Position numbers and translations under genes: made by a program. A DNA stretch of 64,000 bases from Artemisia argyi. Lineage: Eukaryota > Streptophyta > Magnoliopsida > Asterales > Asteraceae. Positions 1 through 11,211 of the stretch are shown piece after piece. Position 1 is the first letter of the stretch, and each line of letters opens with the position of its first letter. The notes under the pieces are model-generated. The model had not been told where the DNA came from. It was given only the letters and a program-made list of their open reading frames with translations, and did not search any database. The DNA lies in NCBI GenBank assembly GCA_030686995.1, contig CM060702.1:65598440-65662439 (forward strand), written 5' to 3'.

Positions 1-730
1 GCCTCCATTCGTGTTTGGGTTGCTCCAACGGGACGAATGCATTTCATGTCTTATCAAGTGAGTGCCTGGTAGACACTCTGTTGGGGCATTACAAAGTCTA
101 GCTTCGGGGTCATGAGCTTAAGGGACAATGTAGCATTTTTGACATTTATGTCGGTTCACTTTATACTTGTGGCTATTGTACATACGAAAATTACTTATGG
201 AATTACGATACTTTTCCACCACTATTACTACAGAATTACGATGTCTTTGCAACAATCTTATGACTGATTTATTACAAACATATTACATTTGGCAGTGGGT
301 TGTAAACACACAGGTTACAAGTCTCTTATGGCGGGACTTGGAACTGAGTGGATATACGATGCCTTTGCTGGGAAATCTTCATTTCAATGCATTACATTCT
401 TTTTCACAAGACTCTATGAACTCACCAACCATTGTGTTGACACTTTAGCATGTATTTTCAGGTTTTAATCAATGGCACGCTACTGGAGGTTTTGGCAGGG
501 CATGGCATGGTCATAGAAGACTCTGATTATTCATTTGGGGACCGTTTTAAATTATTTTAAGGGCCTACTTCCGCATTACTTTTAACAATGTAAATTCAAC
601 ATTTTGATTTAACTATTTTATTCAAAATGATTCAAGTGCAAACCATTTTTGAACATGTGTTGTAATACCAATTGAGTTACACCCCAGCTACATGTATGCT
701 TCCGCTGGACCCGATTTTGGGGGTGTGACA
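1..730 (+). mobile_element. 3' part of a gypsy (Tekay/Del-like) LTR
   Basis: The window opens inside an LTR that ends at GGGGGTGTGACA. The last 40 bases (CTTCCGCTGGACCC followed by a T-rich then G-rich end) match, in opposite orientation, the LTR end at 33224 (GGGTCGCAGCGGAAG on the + strand). Both also share a GGCAGGG(C/T)(A/G)TGGCATGG stretch further in. No primer-binding site is recognisable after 730, so this may be the right end of a 3' or solo LTR. The left boundary is outside the window. Short ORFs inside it are not genes. Confidence 0.6.
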
Positions 731-1360
731 AAAATCCACCAGTTGGAAAGGATACCTGACAAACCCTTTTGTCTTGACCACGGCTTTCCTTATGGTCGTT
801 GCTCCATCAAATCAAGCATAAAGATATCGTCCTTCCTAATGCGAAAGTTATCCTTGTTATGCATGACCACAAAAATTTTAACTGAGTACACCCCCCCCCC
901 CCCTCTCTTTTAACCTCAAAAAGTTGTGAGCCACTATTGCCTTGGTGGTACAATGGATTACATTACCCTGCTAAAAAAGTGTGTAAACAACGGCCATATT
1001 TTTCATGGTAGTGGTCTTACACAGTTTTTTTTAAAGGAAAATGAATATACCTTAGCATCAGAGACCAAGAAATTAGTGCCCAAGTATCTCCCATTGGTAG
1101 AAGCATTTACATCCCATAATCTACACAGCATCACCACAATCGTACAAGTGGTATCTAGCTTCAGCTCGTCCAGGAACATTTCAGACTTTGGGTTTGCTAT
1201 TTCTGCAGCCATGATGATATACCAAATGGACTTTTTTTTAGTTTTATTGCTATTGGACTAACTTACCTCACTTACAATGTCTGGAAAGGAAATGGGCTTG
1301 ATGCCTCATTTATACAGTATACTTTTAATAAGAATGTAATTGCAACTTGATTTGTATTAT
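731..1360. other. Intergenic stretch without a recognised gene
   Basis: A 111-codon open frame starts at 926 (+), but it has no recognisable domain, no splice context and an ordinary length for AT-rich DNA. A run of 13 C residues lies at 891-903. I cannot assign a function. Confidence 0.4.
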
Positions 1361-1568
1361 TTGAGGTTGCAAAACCATAGCCCTTCCGTGTGCCTGCATT
1401 GAAGGTTGTATTTGTATCTTTGAGGTTGCAAAAAATGTAAAACCATAGCCCTTGTGTGTGCAGCATTAAAGGAGGCCTTCCGTGTCCCTGCATTGAAGGT
1501 TGTATTGGCATCTTTGAGGTTGCAAAACTGTAAAACCATAGCCTTTCTGTCTACCTGCATTGAAGGAG
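1361..1568. repeat. Degenerate short tandem repeat (TTGAGGTTGCAAAA...CATTGAAGG)
   Basis: The phrase TTGAGGTTGCAAAA, then AACCATAGCC, then TGCATTGAAGG recurs three times, starting near 1361, 1420 and 1514, with a partial extra copy around 1460-1500. Copies differ by small indels. The open frames here on the minus strand exist only because the repeat lacks stops. Confidence 0.75.
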
Positions 1569-2158
1569 AACTTTTGTGATATGTAACAGCATCTTTGATG
1601 CGTATGCATTCAAGTCTCTATATTGATAAGTCGATGTAATTGATACAGGTTTTGTGTGGCTTTAGCTATGTTATACCATACTTAATTTTGTGCACAATTT
1701 CTCTTGCATATTAAATTAAGATATTGAATCTTTTGATAGTATAGATATGACTTATGATTGGAGTTCTCATTTCGTATGTAGTTAATGAATTGTGACTTAA
1801 TTAGATATTTATCCATGGGAAGCGGTTTTGTATGGTTTATAAATTTTTAGCTACGTGGAACTAACGATCTATTTTTCTTTGAAAGATGCATTTATTAAAA
1901 ATACTCGTAGAATATAGGACACGAACAACTGGTACAACTAAAAGCTGAACATCAACTAAAAACATCACCCTAAAAATAAAACTATTGTTTATGACCAAAT
2001 CAATCTTCCATATAGATCGAGAAGTTGATCAGTAAACTCCATCTTTCGCCAACTAATTAGCATCATAATTGCAATCCCGATTAACATGAACAATTGATCC
2101 ACTTGAACAACTCGAAAGAAAACTATCTCGTAAAAGTGAGGCAATAACCTTGGTGGTC
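1569..2158. other. Intergenic DNA, nothing recognised
   Basis: AT-rich sequence with no ORF of interest, no inverted ends and no similarity to other parts of the window that I can see. Confidence 0.4.
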
Positions 2159-2167
2159 TCTTTTAAC

Positions 2168-2608
2168 GGGTAAAGTTAAAATATAAAAACAAATATCCGT
2201 AGAAATGATAAAAAGATTTTTTTTTTTTTTTTCTTTTTTTTTTTTAAAAAAATGTTCTTGAAAATTTTCAAAAAAATTTCACAAGATCGAGTATGTTAGT
2301 GCATAAAACTTTTGTGAAAGAGTTTTTCTAAATTTGAGTATACGTTTTTTTAATACACAAAAAACGAATTTTGATGCAAATTTTTAACTTATTTTAGTTT
2401 TATGCGCAATATTATTTTCATGCAAAAAGTTAAAAGAAGTTGGGTCCAGAAACAATTTTTTGATTCACAAAAAAGCGATAAAATGTACAAACTTTTTATT
2501 TTTGGCAAAACTATCCACTTTTATAAAAATTTCCTTCAAAAAAAAATAAATAAATAAATAAAAAATCATTTCTATGGATATTTGTCTTTTTATTTGATCT
2601 TTTATCCC
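2168..2608. mobile_element. Mutator-type MITE with 9-10 bp target-site duplication
   Basis: The left end GGGTAAAGTTAAAATATAAA mirrors the right end (...GATCTTTTATCCC). Both arms contain AAACAAATATCC(G/A)TAGAAATGAT in inverted orientation, giving terminal inverted repeats of about 45 bp. The flanks carry a direct repeat TCTTTTAAC at 2159-2167 and 2609-2617, possibly extended by one C. A 9-bp duplication plus long inverted ends is the Mutator signature. The element has no coding capacity. Confidence 0.8.
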
Positions 2609-2810
2609 TCTTTTAACAATCTACTATTATCATTAGTGATTTTCGTTTCCATATATAAAAAGTTTTCTTGTGTATTTTCTCGTTATGGCATTGTGTCAAT
2701 AAATCTGCTAGACGGCCATGCAAATTGTCTAAAACAATTGATATGATCTATTGAGAGACCGAGAAAGGAAAAAAAGCCTATATATAAACCATGTTGTTGG
2801 TTTTTCAAAT

Positions 2811-2982
2811 GAGATGTGATTTGCACACTCTAATAAATGATTGAGACATTCTAAATTAGAATGTCTTGACATTTATACCCTCACAGGATAAGAATGAGTA
2901 AAAGTAATATGAGAATTTAAATGTCAAGACACTTTAATTTAAAGTGTTTCAATCAATTATGAGAGTGTTCAAATCACCTCCC
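2811..2982. mobile_element. 172-bp Mutator-type MITE, TSD TTTTCAAAT
   Basis: Inverted ends GAGATGTGATTTGCACACTC (left) and the complement of GAGTGTTCAAATCACCTCCC (right) extend inward over about 75 bp, so the whole element is close to a hairpin. The 9-bp direct repeat TTTTCAAAT flanks it at 2802-2810 and 2983-2991. Non-coding. Confidence 0.85.
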
Positions 2983-2991
2983 TTTTCAAAT

Positions 2992-3611
2992 TCATAAGCT
3001 TATGCTTTGGTCGACTGATCAAAAGATGAATTCTAGTGCATCTTTAAAGCACAATGACCTTGGGATTAGTTTGCTATTAACTTAGCATTGATGGCTTGAT
3101 GCATTAAGTAAACACATGACACTCCTTTTTGTTAGAATAAAAGTAAACACGTTACACCATTATGGTCATTCTTGACTTTTAGATAAGCATCCCTGAAAAA
3201 TTAGGACTTATTTCACAATTCGTATCGTCATTATTAATATATGCATTTGTCAAACTCTCAAATACGTGCCAATAATGTCCATCAGAATTAGAGTATACAG
3301 TGTCATCCAGTCTATAATGTATCGTTTTGATTTCATTTTTGTTGAGGTGGCCTCATTTTTAGCCGATTAAAAATAAGAGTTAATAACATAAATAGAAATT
3401 ATGGTTTGCCGGTTTTTGCAGATTTAGTTATTGAACTTTTTTTTTTCCTTTTTTTTTTTTTTTCATGTTCAGTCATTAAGGTTTAAAATGGCTACGGATT
3501 CAGTCAACCTCAGTGACCATTTATGTAATTTTAGCAAAACCACAATGACCATTTATATAACTAAATTGGACTAGGTCTTTAACAATTTAAAATCTCAATG
3601 ACTAGACCTGG

Positions 3612-3612
<1 letters not shown>
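2992..3612. other. AT-rich intergenic spacer with a poly(T) tract
   Basis: No gene is seen. T-rich tracts lie near 3438-3464. The phrase GTGACCATTTAT / ATGACCATTTATATAA repeats at about 3511 and 3545. Confidence 0.4.

Positions 3613-3659
<47 letters not shown>
3613..3659. repeat. (AT)n microsatellite
   Basis: An uninterrupted alternating AT run of about 45 bp. Confidence 0.95.
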
Positions 3660-3661
<2 letters not shown>

Positions 3662-3703
3662 AAAGGGATCTAGTAAAAAGAAAAACTAAAATAAGAAAAA
3701 TAA

Positions 3704-4465
3704 GGGCGTGTTTGGTTGAAGGAATTTGATGCAATTTGGAGGAATTAGAATTTAAAATTCCTTGTTCATCGTGTTTGGTTGGCCATAAAAAGAAATTTAA
3801 TATGCTTAAATTAACTTATTTGAAGGCAATTAAAAAGTCTTGGATAAGACAAGAATTTAAAATTCTTTGAAACAAGGAAGGTGTAGATTGTCATTTGGAC
3901 AAAGTTACCCTTCTTTTATTTGTATAAAAAGTATAAACCCACTAAATCTTCATTTTGCTTTCTTCTTCACCATTATCAAGACCTCTCATAACCATAACCT
4001 GCTTTATATTTTAATCCATGTAGAGTTTGTTTTCTTTTCATTATTAAACCTCTAAACCTTGTATTTACAGATTCATGTTCCTTTTAAAAAAAAAAAAAAT
4101 AATTATAGGTTCGAATTTAGGGCACAAAATTATTGAACAAGGGTTACATCATACATTGGTGTTGGTCTACACTTTGTTGTTAAAGATGGAAATTGAAAGA
4201 AAATCTTGTTATAATGTATGCTTTTCGATTTTATTTATTTATTATTTTTTATTTTTTTACCAGTTCTTGTTCTTTTGACAAGGATAATCTTGTACGATGG
4301 ACAAATATGTCATTTACTAGTATGAGAATTGGAATTACTTCCGTACATTATACATGAACCAAACATGTGATAAGATATTAAGTTAGGATTTTAAATTCTA
4401 TAGCATTAGAATTTCCATGTGGTTTAAAAATCCTAAATTTCAAATTACTTGAACCAAACGCACCC
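3704..4465. mobile_element. Tourist-like (PIF/Harbinger) MITE, TSD TAA
   Basis: The left end GGGCGTGTTTGGTTGAAGGA and the right end (complement GGGTGCGTTTGGTTCAAGTA) are imperfect terminal inverted repeats, and the similarity continues inward through AATTTGA and AGAATTTAAAATCC-like sequence. TAA trinucleotides flank both sides (3701-3703 and 4466-4468), matching the 3-bp TAA duplication of Harbinger elements. At 762 bp with no transposase frame it is non-autonomous. Short ORFs inside are chance frames. Confidence 0.75.
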
Positions 4466-4572
4466 TAAGAAGAATTTCTAGCCACACATTTCAAATATGG
4501 GTGAGAATTTTAAAGGGAGATGCATCTATTTTTGTAGATGCATCTGATTTTAAGTTTTCTTCTTATTTGATC

Positions 4573-5104
<532 letters not shown>

Positions 5105-5375
5105 TATAGGACGGCTATCAAGTACATGATGCGTGATACTTGTTACAGTTTATTGGAAATGCGTTGTGTGTTTATGAAGTAATTACAAACATGATGCGAA
5201 TATTTAATGCGGTGAGGTAACTAATTAGACGTTTCTACATGTAGAACGGCTATCACGTGCATAACGCGTGATACTGGTTAGATTATTGAGAATACAAGAA
5301 ACGTCTAATTAGTTACCCCATCGCGTTAAATATTCACAACATGTTCGTAAACACAAAGCGTATTCATAAATGTTG
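5105..5375. repeat. Imperfect inverted repeat / hairpin with inner direct repeat
   Basis: Arm 1 (about 5165-5238, ending GAGGTAACTAATTAGACGTTTC) is the reverse complement of arm 2 (about 5288-5372, starting GAAACGTCTAATTAGTTACC) with scattered mismatches. The loop repeats, in direct orientation, the segment before arm 1: ACGGCTATCA(A/C)GT(A/G)CAT then GCGTGATACT, at 5112 and 5248. It could be a MITE or foldback remnant. I see no clear target-site duplication. Confidence 0.7.
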
Positions 5376-6321
5376 CATCATCCGTAACCTTAAGTGGTCA
5401 CACCACCTGCTCCCACAATAATAAACTTGTGCTTCTCTTTTTGGATTTACACCTATCTATTACGATTCATATCATATTGATCGCACCATTTTGATCCTAG
5501 CTGACGTTGAAAAAAAAAAAAAAAAAAAAGTCAACTATGTGATTGTTGTCGACCAACTACCATCTTTGCTTTTGCTATTGCTTTTTTTTTTTTTTTTTTT
5601 TTTTTTTTTGTACTTGAAGCTTTTTTTCAGCTTGTTTTCGGATATCTTCAAAAAACAATAGTTAGAGCTTTGATGTCTTAAGTTTTCTACTCTAGTTCAA
5701 GCTTTCATGATTTCGCCGCTCGAACTGCCGACGAGTATTAGACATTATTATGTTTATCCAAGCATGCTAGTGAGCTTAGGCTCTGTTAGGGTTTAAACGT
5801 TGCATTTGTAATTAGTTTATAATCGATCAATTATACATTATTCCTTACGGGGGATTTCATCATTAAAAAGGCTGACCGTGGTGGTCATATATCCAACGAC
5901 CACATATCCAAAGGATGGCGGTGGGGGATGGTGGTGGTGGAGGTGGTGGAGGTGGTGAGAAGAAGTTAATGATGATGGGTGATGGAGATGGTGAGAAGAA
6001 TAAGATGATCAAATGAATAAAAGGGTGTTTGGCGAGTTATTTTATCATGAGGGATGTTTGACTTTTAGTAGATTACAATGATAAAAGAGAAAAAATTACT
6101 TAGTTTGTCCCTGGGATGTAATGTGTTTAATTTTAACTAAAGGATTGTGATTGACAAAAGTTTTTGACAAGGATTATTAGTGTGAAAATTGAAAAACCAG
6201 TATTTTGCAGTTTATTAAGATTAGTACATATATATGTTTAAGTATATAGAATTTTTGTTTAACCATTGCATGTCCATAAAACTAGAATTTAAAACTAGCG
6301 TACCCATTATCCGGGAACCAA
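5376..6321. other. Upstream intergenic region of NRAMP
   Basis: No gene. It contains a poly(A) tract near 5511-5529, a poly(T) tract near 5583-5609 and a GGTGGT-rich stretch at about 5917-5958. The last few hundred bases probably hold the NRAMP promoter. Confidence 0.4.
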
Positions 6322-6330
6322 ATATAAATA
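6322..6330 (+). promoter_or_regulatory. Probable TATA box of the NRAMP gene
   Basis: ATATAAATA lies about 105 bp upstream of the NRAMP start codon. It suits a transcription start near 6355 and an untranslated leader of about 80 bp. This is a match to consensus only. Confidence 0.45.
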
Positions 6331-6433
6331 CACATTCATGTGAGCCTTTACTATCAAGTTTTACATAAATCATCTAATTTGTTAGCACATAGATACTCCA
6401 TATCCACAAAGAGAGACTGTGTGAGACAGAAAA

Positions 6434-9400
6434 ATGGCAGCACTTCAGCATGAACCACGAGTAGCCAGTGGAAGCAACCGCGTTTCATTTGTTGAGCCGA
6501 GTGTAACTACTTCTGATGTTAATAGTAATGACTATGACCAAAAAGACATGAACCATGATGAGGTCTCTTATTTTTTTTCTTTTCTTTTTTTTTTTTTTTT
6601 TTTTTTTTTTTTCAGTTATACGAAGCTTTGAAGAAAACAAAAATATATCGATGTCAACTTATGTTGACAACGAAAATATATCTAAGTTTAATTCTTTTGA
6701 AAACGATGATCTCCAGAAATCTGGATGGAGAAATTTTCTCTCATTTTTTGGCCCTGGTTTCCTTGTTTCATTAGCTTATCTTGATCCTGGCAACAGTAAG
6801 TGATAACTTTTGTGATATCTTATATTATATTAGCTAGCTGTAAACCTCGATCATTAACTTATCGTTGCTTGGCATGCAGTGGAAACTGATTTACAAGCTG
6901 GATCAAACCACAGATATGAGGTAAATGTAATTGCACAGAACAATCATGCAGTGTCATATATAGTTTATTGCAACACTGTCACTACCACAAAAACAGGTTT
7001 TTCCTACGGTGAAATCCGTGGAAAAGGGCCTTTTTCCACGAATTTCACACGGAATTATTCCGTTTGTAAAAACCTTGTGGGTAAATATTTTCCCACGGAC
7101 TTTCCCACTGCGTTGACTATTTTTCCCACAGATATAGTTGTGTGTAATCTTCCCACTTAGTAATATGTTGTATATTTCAGCTACTTTGGATTATTTTGAT
7201 TGGGCTAATCTTCGCACTTGTGATTCAATCTCTTGCTGCAAATCTTGGTGTAAGCACTGGTAAGAAAATGAATTAATCCAATGAATTTCTTTATATGTTG
7301 AGAAATTATAATAATTTGATAACAGTTGGTGTCAATTTTATTCAGGAAAACATTTATCGGAACTATGCAAGGCTGAATACCCCACCTTTGTGAAGTATTG
7401 CTTGTGGCTGCTGGCTGAGATAGCAGTCATTGCAGCAGATATTCCCGAAGGCATGCTTTTTTGTTAAACATATGAAACTGATTTATTAGATTAACTATAC
7501 TGTATTTGTTTACTTTTGTATATGTGTTAATGATTTTTATCCTTTGCTTTTTTGCAGTGATTGGGACGGCTTTTGCACTGAATATCTTATTCAAGGTTCC
7601 GGTTTGGGTTGGAGTTCTTCTCACCGGTTTCAGCACCCTACTCCTTCTTGGTCTCCAAAAATATGGTGTAAGTTTTCTAATAGAAATAAAAATGTATGTC
7701 TCAAAAGAAATTGCAAGGCCAAAATAAAACTTGTTGCATTTTTAGGCATAATTAAAAAAAAAAAAAAAAAAAAAAAAATCTGATTTCAAATTGGGTTAAA
7801 ACAGAAGTTACAATTACAGAATTTGAAAAACTATTATTCTGCAATCAGCCACCAACTAGCCTTTCATGGGTTATTTGTACTTGAGAACTTCATTTCCTAC
7901 CCACATAGTTTATGCATTTGAAAAATCAGCACATTCTAACGTTGACAATAGAGATAAGACAACAAAAACAGAACTATGTAGACTAAATGAACATGCTATC
8001 TGAGTACTTGAAATTTGTGTTTGATATGTAGGTGAGAAAGCTCGAAATATTGATAGCCATTCTAGTTTTTCTGATGGCCGGTTGTTTCTTTGGAGAAATG
8101 AGCTATGTGAAGCCACCAGCTGGTGAAGTTCTTAAGGGAATGTTTGTTCCAAAACTTAGTGGCCGAGGTGCCACCGGTGATGCCATTGCACTACTTGGTG
8201 CACTTGTCATGCCGTATGATCGCACTGCCAAAAAAAACTTGATTTTTGTATATGTGATTCTCTAAAACCTGTTGTAGTTTATCCTAACATCGAGATCCAA
8301 CTTTTTTTCAATAGGCATAATCTCTTTCTCCATTCTGCTCTTGTTCTTTCTCGGAAGATACCAAATTCAGTTCGTGGCATCAATGTAAGTCTTTCCATGA
8401 CAAAAGATACAGTGAAGTCTAAAAATACATAACATATTTTCTCAAAATAAACGAAATCGTAACCAACTTTATCTATTACTAGTACTAGAATTGTCAAAAT
8501 ACTTTCAAATTTTGAACAATGTACGTAATATTGACCGGTATGTGACATGTTTGACCGGTTACCGCTTAGAATAGTTACAATAATGGTCCTTGTGATTTAA
8601 GTTGACTTTCACCATAGCTCTTCTTTTTTACTTTTTTTTTCATTCTTTTTTCAAATTTCAAACAATATACGTTATATGATCGGTATGTTATCACTTTAAC
8701 GGTTACGACTTGGAAAATTTACACGAATGGTCACTTTTACACTTATTATACTTATACTTTAACGCAACGTTTAGAAAAAATTATTTTTACTTTTTTTTTT
8801 TCATTTATTCATACAAGTTTTTCTATTATTTTTTCTCTTTTATTTTTATTTTTTTTAAGTGATAATTTGGTTTCTTCACTTTTACACTTGTTATACTTAT
8901 ACTTTAATACAACGTTTATAAAAAGTTTCTTTTTAAGAAATATAAGTCAGATGAGGGGTGTAAAGTATAAGTATAACGCAACTTTTAGAAAAAATTTCCA
9001 AAAAAAGTTTAGTGTATAAAAAATAAGGGAAAATTATCTAAAAAAACATCATATTTGACACTTTTTACCGTTGTGTGTACTCAACTTTTTTTTTTCCTAA
9101 AGTATCACTAAACTTTGTAATTTGGTACATTGTGTGTACCCGGTGACCTGATAACCGGGCTCGTCCTACGTGGAGCCAGTTGCTTGCCAACTCAGCTCGC
9201 CCTACGTACACACAATGGTAAAAAATGTTAAGTATGATGCATTTTTAGATAATTTTCCCTTTAAAATTCCAAAAAACATATTTTCGAAAAAAAATTTAAA
9301 AAATTCGAAAAATTTTATAATTTTTTTTTTGAATTTCTAAAAATTTATAAAAATATTTTTTAGAAAAAAAAAAAAAAAAAATCTAAATATGATGCATTTT

Positions 9401-11176
9401 TAGATAATTTTCCCTTTATTTTTTTTCCTTCTTCCCCAACTTAATATATTATTCCCAAAAAAACCCTAATCCACCATTACCCACACTCATCATTTCTCTC
9501 TTCTTCACGGCCGACATCCACACTCATCATTTCTAGCCAAATTCCGGCCAAATACACCACCACCACCTCGCGTTAATATACACCGCCACCACCACTATAC
9601 ACTATTCATCATTTCCTTCATGTTGATGTGGCTCACATGGGATTTCTGGGACCCTTTTATGTCATCTTCAACAAGGAGGGTCAAGTATGACGGCGCCACC
9701 AAAACCCTCATTTTTATTAAAAAAAAAAATATTGAATAAAAATATTTGTTTAGAAAAAATGTTTTTTAAAAAATAGTTTTTAAAAAATATTTTTATTCAA
9801 ATATTTTTCTAAAGATTTTATATTTATTTTTTTCTAAAAATATTTTCTTTTCTAAAAAATTTTTTAGAATTTCTTTTTCTAAAAATATTTTTTTCTCTAA
9901 AATATTTTTTAGAAAAAATGAATAAATCTTTTTGAAAAACTGTTTTTGAATTAAAAAAAAAAAAAAAGGTTTTCGAAAAAATGTTTTTGAATTTTAAAAT
10001 TCCAAAAACATATTTTCAAAAAATAAATTTGAAAATTCGAAAAATTTTCTAATTTTTTTTTTTTTTTTTTTTTTTGAAAAAAATTTAAAAAAAAATCTAA
10101 AAAATTTTTTAGAAAATTATTTTTATTCATTTTTTCTAAACAATATTTTAGAGAGAAAAATATTTTTAGAAAAAAAAATATTTTAGAAAAAATATTTTTA
10201 GAAAAAAAATTTAGAAAAATATTTGAATAAAAATATTTTTTAAAAAACATTTTTTCTAAAAAATATTTTTATTCAAATATATATTTTTTTAATTTATTCG
10301 AAAAAAAATTTTATTCGATCTTTTTTATAAAATATTTTTTAGAATTTTTTTTTCTAAAAAATATTTTTAGAAATTTTTAGAAATTCAAAAAAAAATTATA
10401 AAATTTTTCGAATTTTTTAAACTTTTTTTAAAAAATATGTTTTTTGGAATTTTAAAGGGAAAATTATCTAAAAATGCATCATACTTGACATTTTTTACCA
10501 TTGTGTGTACGTAGGACAAGCTGAGTTGGCAAGCAACCGGCTCCACGTAGGACGAGCCTGGTTATCAGGTCACCGGGTACACACAATGTACCAAATTACA
10601 AAGTTTAGTGATACTTTAGGAAGAAAAAAAAAATTGAGTACACACAACGGTAAAAAGTGTCAAATATGATGTTTTTTTAGATAATTTTCCCAAAAAATAA
10701 AAAATAAAATGTAATAAGTGTAAAAAAAAATAGTGTGTGAATAAGTGTTAAAAAAATTTGTAATAACTAATAAGTGTTAAAAAAAATAGTGTATGAATAG
10801 TGGTAAAAAAAAGTTTAATAAGAGTGAAAAAAATAATTGTATGAATAAATGGGAAAAAAAGTAAAAAAATAATTAAGTGAAAAAAAAAGTCAAAGAACTA
10901 AAGGTGAAAGTCAATACAAACCATACGGACCATTATTGTAACTTTTTTAAGTGGTAACCGGTCAAACAAGTCACATACCGGTCAATATTACATACATTAT
11001 TCAAAATTTGAAAGTATTTTGGCGATTCTCGTAATAAATATAGTTGGTTACGTATTTCATTTCTTTTGAAAAAGTATTTTACGTTCTTGACTTCACCCTA
11101 AAAGATATACACAATACTTGCTTGAAAGTTGGCCAATTCTGTTTACACAGTAAAACTCAAGTTCTGGCCTCTTAAT

Positions 11177-11211
<35 letters not shown>

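Noticed and set aside
926..1261. 111-codon ORF as a real gene
   Set aside because: No recognisable domain, no flanking gene signals, and it overlaps another random frame on the minus strand.
6434..6631. 65-codon ORF at the NRAMP start
   Set aside because: It runs through the intron and ends in a poly(T)-encoded Phe run; only its first 30 codons are exon.
8201..8265. Apparent loss of the essential MPH motif in NRAMP (frame reads MPYDR)
   Set aside because: GTATGA is a splice donor after ATGCC; joining to GCATAAT at 8315 restores M-P-H-N, so the motif is intact.
9951..10250. 99-codon Phe/Lys-rich ORF on the minus strand
   Set aside because: Low-complexity AT palindrome at the centre of the foldback element.
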